Origin: Albula goreensis
Taxonomy: Eukaryota; Chordata; Actinopteri; Albuliformes; Albulidae
Assembly (NCBI GenBank): GCA_022829145.1
Contig: CM040743.1
Span: forward strand, 31,113,646-31,177,645
Length of the DNA stretch: 64,000 nt
Reading direction: 5' to 3'
Part shown: one piece after another, positions 62,625-64,000 of the stretch
How the letters are laid out: every line of letters starts with the position of its first letter
Position numbering within the stretch: position 1 is the first letter of the stretch
Notes under the pieces: model-generated
Seen by the model: only the letters and a program-made list of their open reading frames with translations
Database searches by the model: none
Told to the model about the DNA's origin: nothing
Program-made: the position numbers and the translations under genes

Positions 62625-64000
62625 TAGTGAGCTTATATGTAGGTTAGAGTAATACGTGGTTCCGGTTTGTGATTAGACATGTGCTTGTGGACAGTCAGTC
62701 TCTGGGAGTCCTGTCATCTACTCACTAACATAATGTCATTGTTTCCAAAAAAGGACAAACGGTTCCAAAACACATTGCATTTATCAGGAAAAACCATTTG
62801 AAACATCGGACAGCCTAAGCAGAAATATATAGATATAGATAGATAGTCCTCATTGATCTTACCTTAGCGAGAGTTTGCTGACCAATGTGAGCAAGTTAAA
62901 AGAGTAAAAGTGAGTGGTATTTTGAAAATGAATTTGCTTGCTTACGAATGATTATGATGGTCAGATAGAACCCTCACTGCTTCAAAAAGAGAGGAGCAGC
63001 ACACATCATCTCAACCTCAGCAAGACCCACATGAGCAGAGTGTTACTTTTTGGTGACAGGGTTGCTAATGAGCGACCATAAAGGGGAAGGGGAAAACTAA
63101 TGAGCGACAATAATTCTTCATAGTTATTGACACTATTTACCCTGATACATGGAATGACAGTGTCTGCTGACTTGTCATTAATATCACAGACACTATTAGG
63201 TGAAACTCTCCCTCCTACAAATCCATAAGCAAACCTGACATATGACTATAATGGCTTGTGTTTGAAGGTGAGGTTGCTTCTTTGTCTTGTGAGAACTGAT
63301 AAAACTGCCTGAGGTTGGATACATTAATACCAACTTTGTTAAAAAACTGAAAGCACTGTTTAGCCTAGCCTTTCTCTAAGTTTTTCAATGTTCTACATTT
63401 ACAGCTACCTGTACACTGTTTCATCCTTCTCTTCACCCCACCTTGTTTGACCTTGTTGTCATAGATCACCCAACACTCCAGTATTCCTTAAAGAAAGAAA
63501 ATTTGATAATCTTGGTCAACAATTCCTCATTTAAACTTCAAATTGCCTGTCAGACCACAAAAATGCTCATGGCATTTTCTTTAAAAATGCCCACTCTTCA
63601 TTGATGAATCAGGAAAAATCGTCATCTGACACGAGTATCAAAACACCTCATGGTTTCCCCTCCAACGACTACTTCACTCATGCTGCTACTACTGCCACTC
63701 ATAATTGACTCCTTGATTATTTCAAGGAGTGATTCGCTGCTTTTCAGTGTCACATAATGAAAAATTATGAAAATATTCAGGATCGCTGGAAACAAATAAA
63801 GCAAGAATGGTGCAAATTATCCGTAAGACACCAAGAAATTTACGTTTTCACTCTTATAAAGCCTTTCATGTGCCAGAGCTGGGAATACAAGAAACATGAT
63901 GCTACTCAGAGACAACGAATAGACCAGCAAAGGGTCGTTTATCTTGCAGAAGCTACATACAGGTTTTACTGCTGGGAGAGTGCAAACTATGGAAATGACA
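62625..64000. other. nol4 intron 6 to window end, no exon found
   Basis: I looked for the next NOL4 blocks (acidic DEDEDDHEDH, AFNMFVRLFVDEN) and did not find them, so the remaining exons lie beyond 64000. A TAGA microsatellite is at 62828-62847. Confidence 0.5.

Noticed and set aside
1..64000. CRISPR array, bacterial operon, phage or new defence system
   Set aside because: No regular spacer array and no prokaryotic gene organisation. Split exons with GT-AG introns and fish repeats show a vertebrate chromosome.

Overview
The window looks like a piece of a ray-finned (teleost-type) fish chromosome. It is AT-rich, has long introns and no prokaryote-style gene packing, and carries the short interspersed repeats, Tc1/hAT DNA transposons, gypsy and DIRS retroelements and LINE relics typical of fish genomes. 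I cannot name the species.

The only conventional protein-coding gene I can support is nol4 (nucleolar protein 4), on the + strand. Six coding exons are recognisable: 29460-29708, 44206-44355, 46693-46804, 48124-48236, 48923-49064 and 59395-59648. They have consensus splice sites and compatible phases and give 340 codons without a break. The conserved C-terminal half of NOL4 is not found before the window ends, so the gene continues past base 64000. Exons 1-5 match vertebrate NOL4 closely from memory. Exon 6 is much more diverged and has lost a PxNLS-like motif.

1-29.4 kb: upstream DNA, with no complete gene recognised. It contains decayed transposons (Tc1-like near 7.5-8.1 and 10.6-11.1 kb, a ZBED/GTF2IRD2-type hAT on the minus strand at 11.6-12.7 kb, a Ty3/gypsy pol relic on the minus strand at 17.4-18.4 kb), an inverted pair of SINE-like repeats near 14 kb, and two CpG-richer, promoter-like patches (9.5-9.8 kb and 21.5-22.75 kb). 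In mammals DTNA lies upstream of NOL4 and is transcribed the other way, so the 22 kb patch could be a promoter for a divergent neighbour. That is inference only.

29.7-44.2 kb: intron 1, with SINE-like repeats, microsatellites, a MITE-like repeat and a minus-strand DIRS-type tyrosine-recombinase retrotransposon relic (39.65-41.3 kb).

44.4-59.4 kb: short introns 2-4, then a 10.3-kb intron 5 that has taken in a complete-ended hAT element (51769-53179, inverted repeats plus an 8-bp target duplication with one mismatch) and an LTR retrotransposon of Ty3/gypsy type (53999-58115, two 138-bp LTRs) whose reading frames are broken.

59.65-64 kb: intron 6 sequence with a SINE-like copy and a minus-strand LINE relic. 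I found no CRISPR array, tRNA or rRNA gene, and no evidence for a new multi-gene system. The points most worth checking are the divergent nol4 exon 6, the CpG-rich islands and the structurally complete hAT copy.
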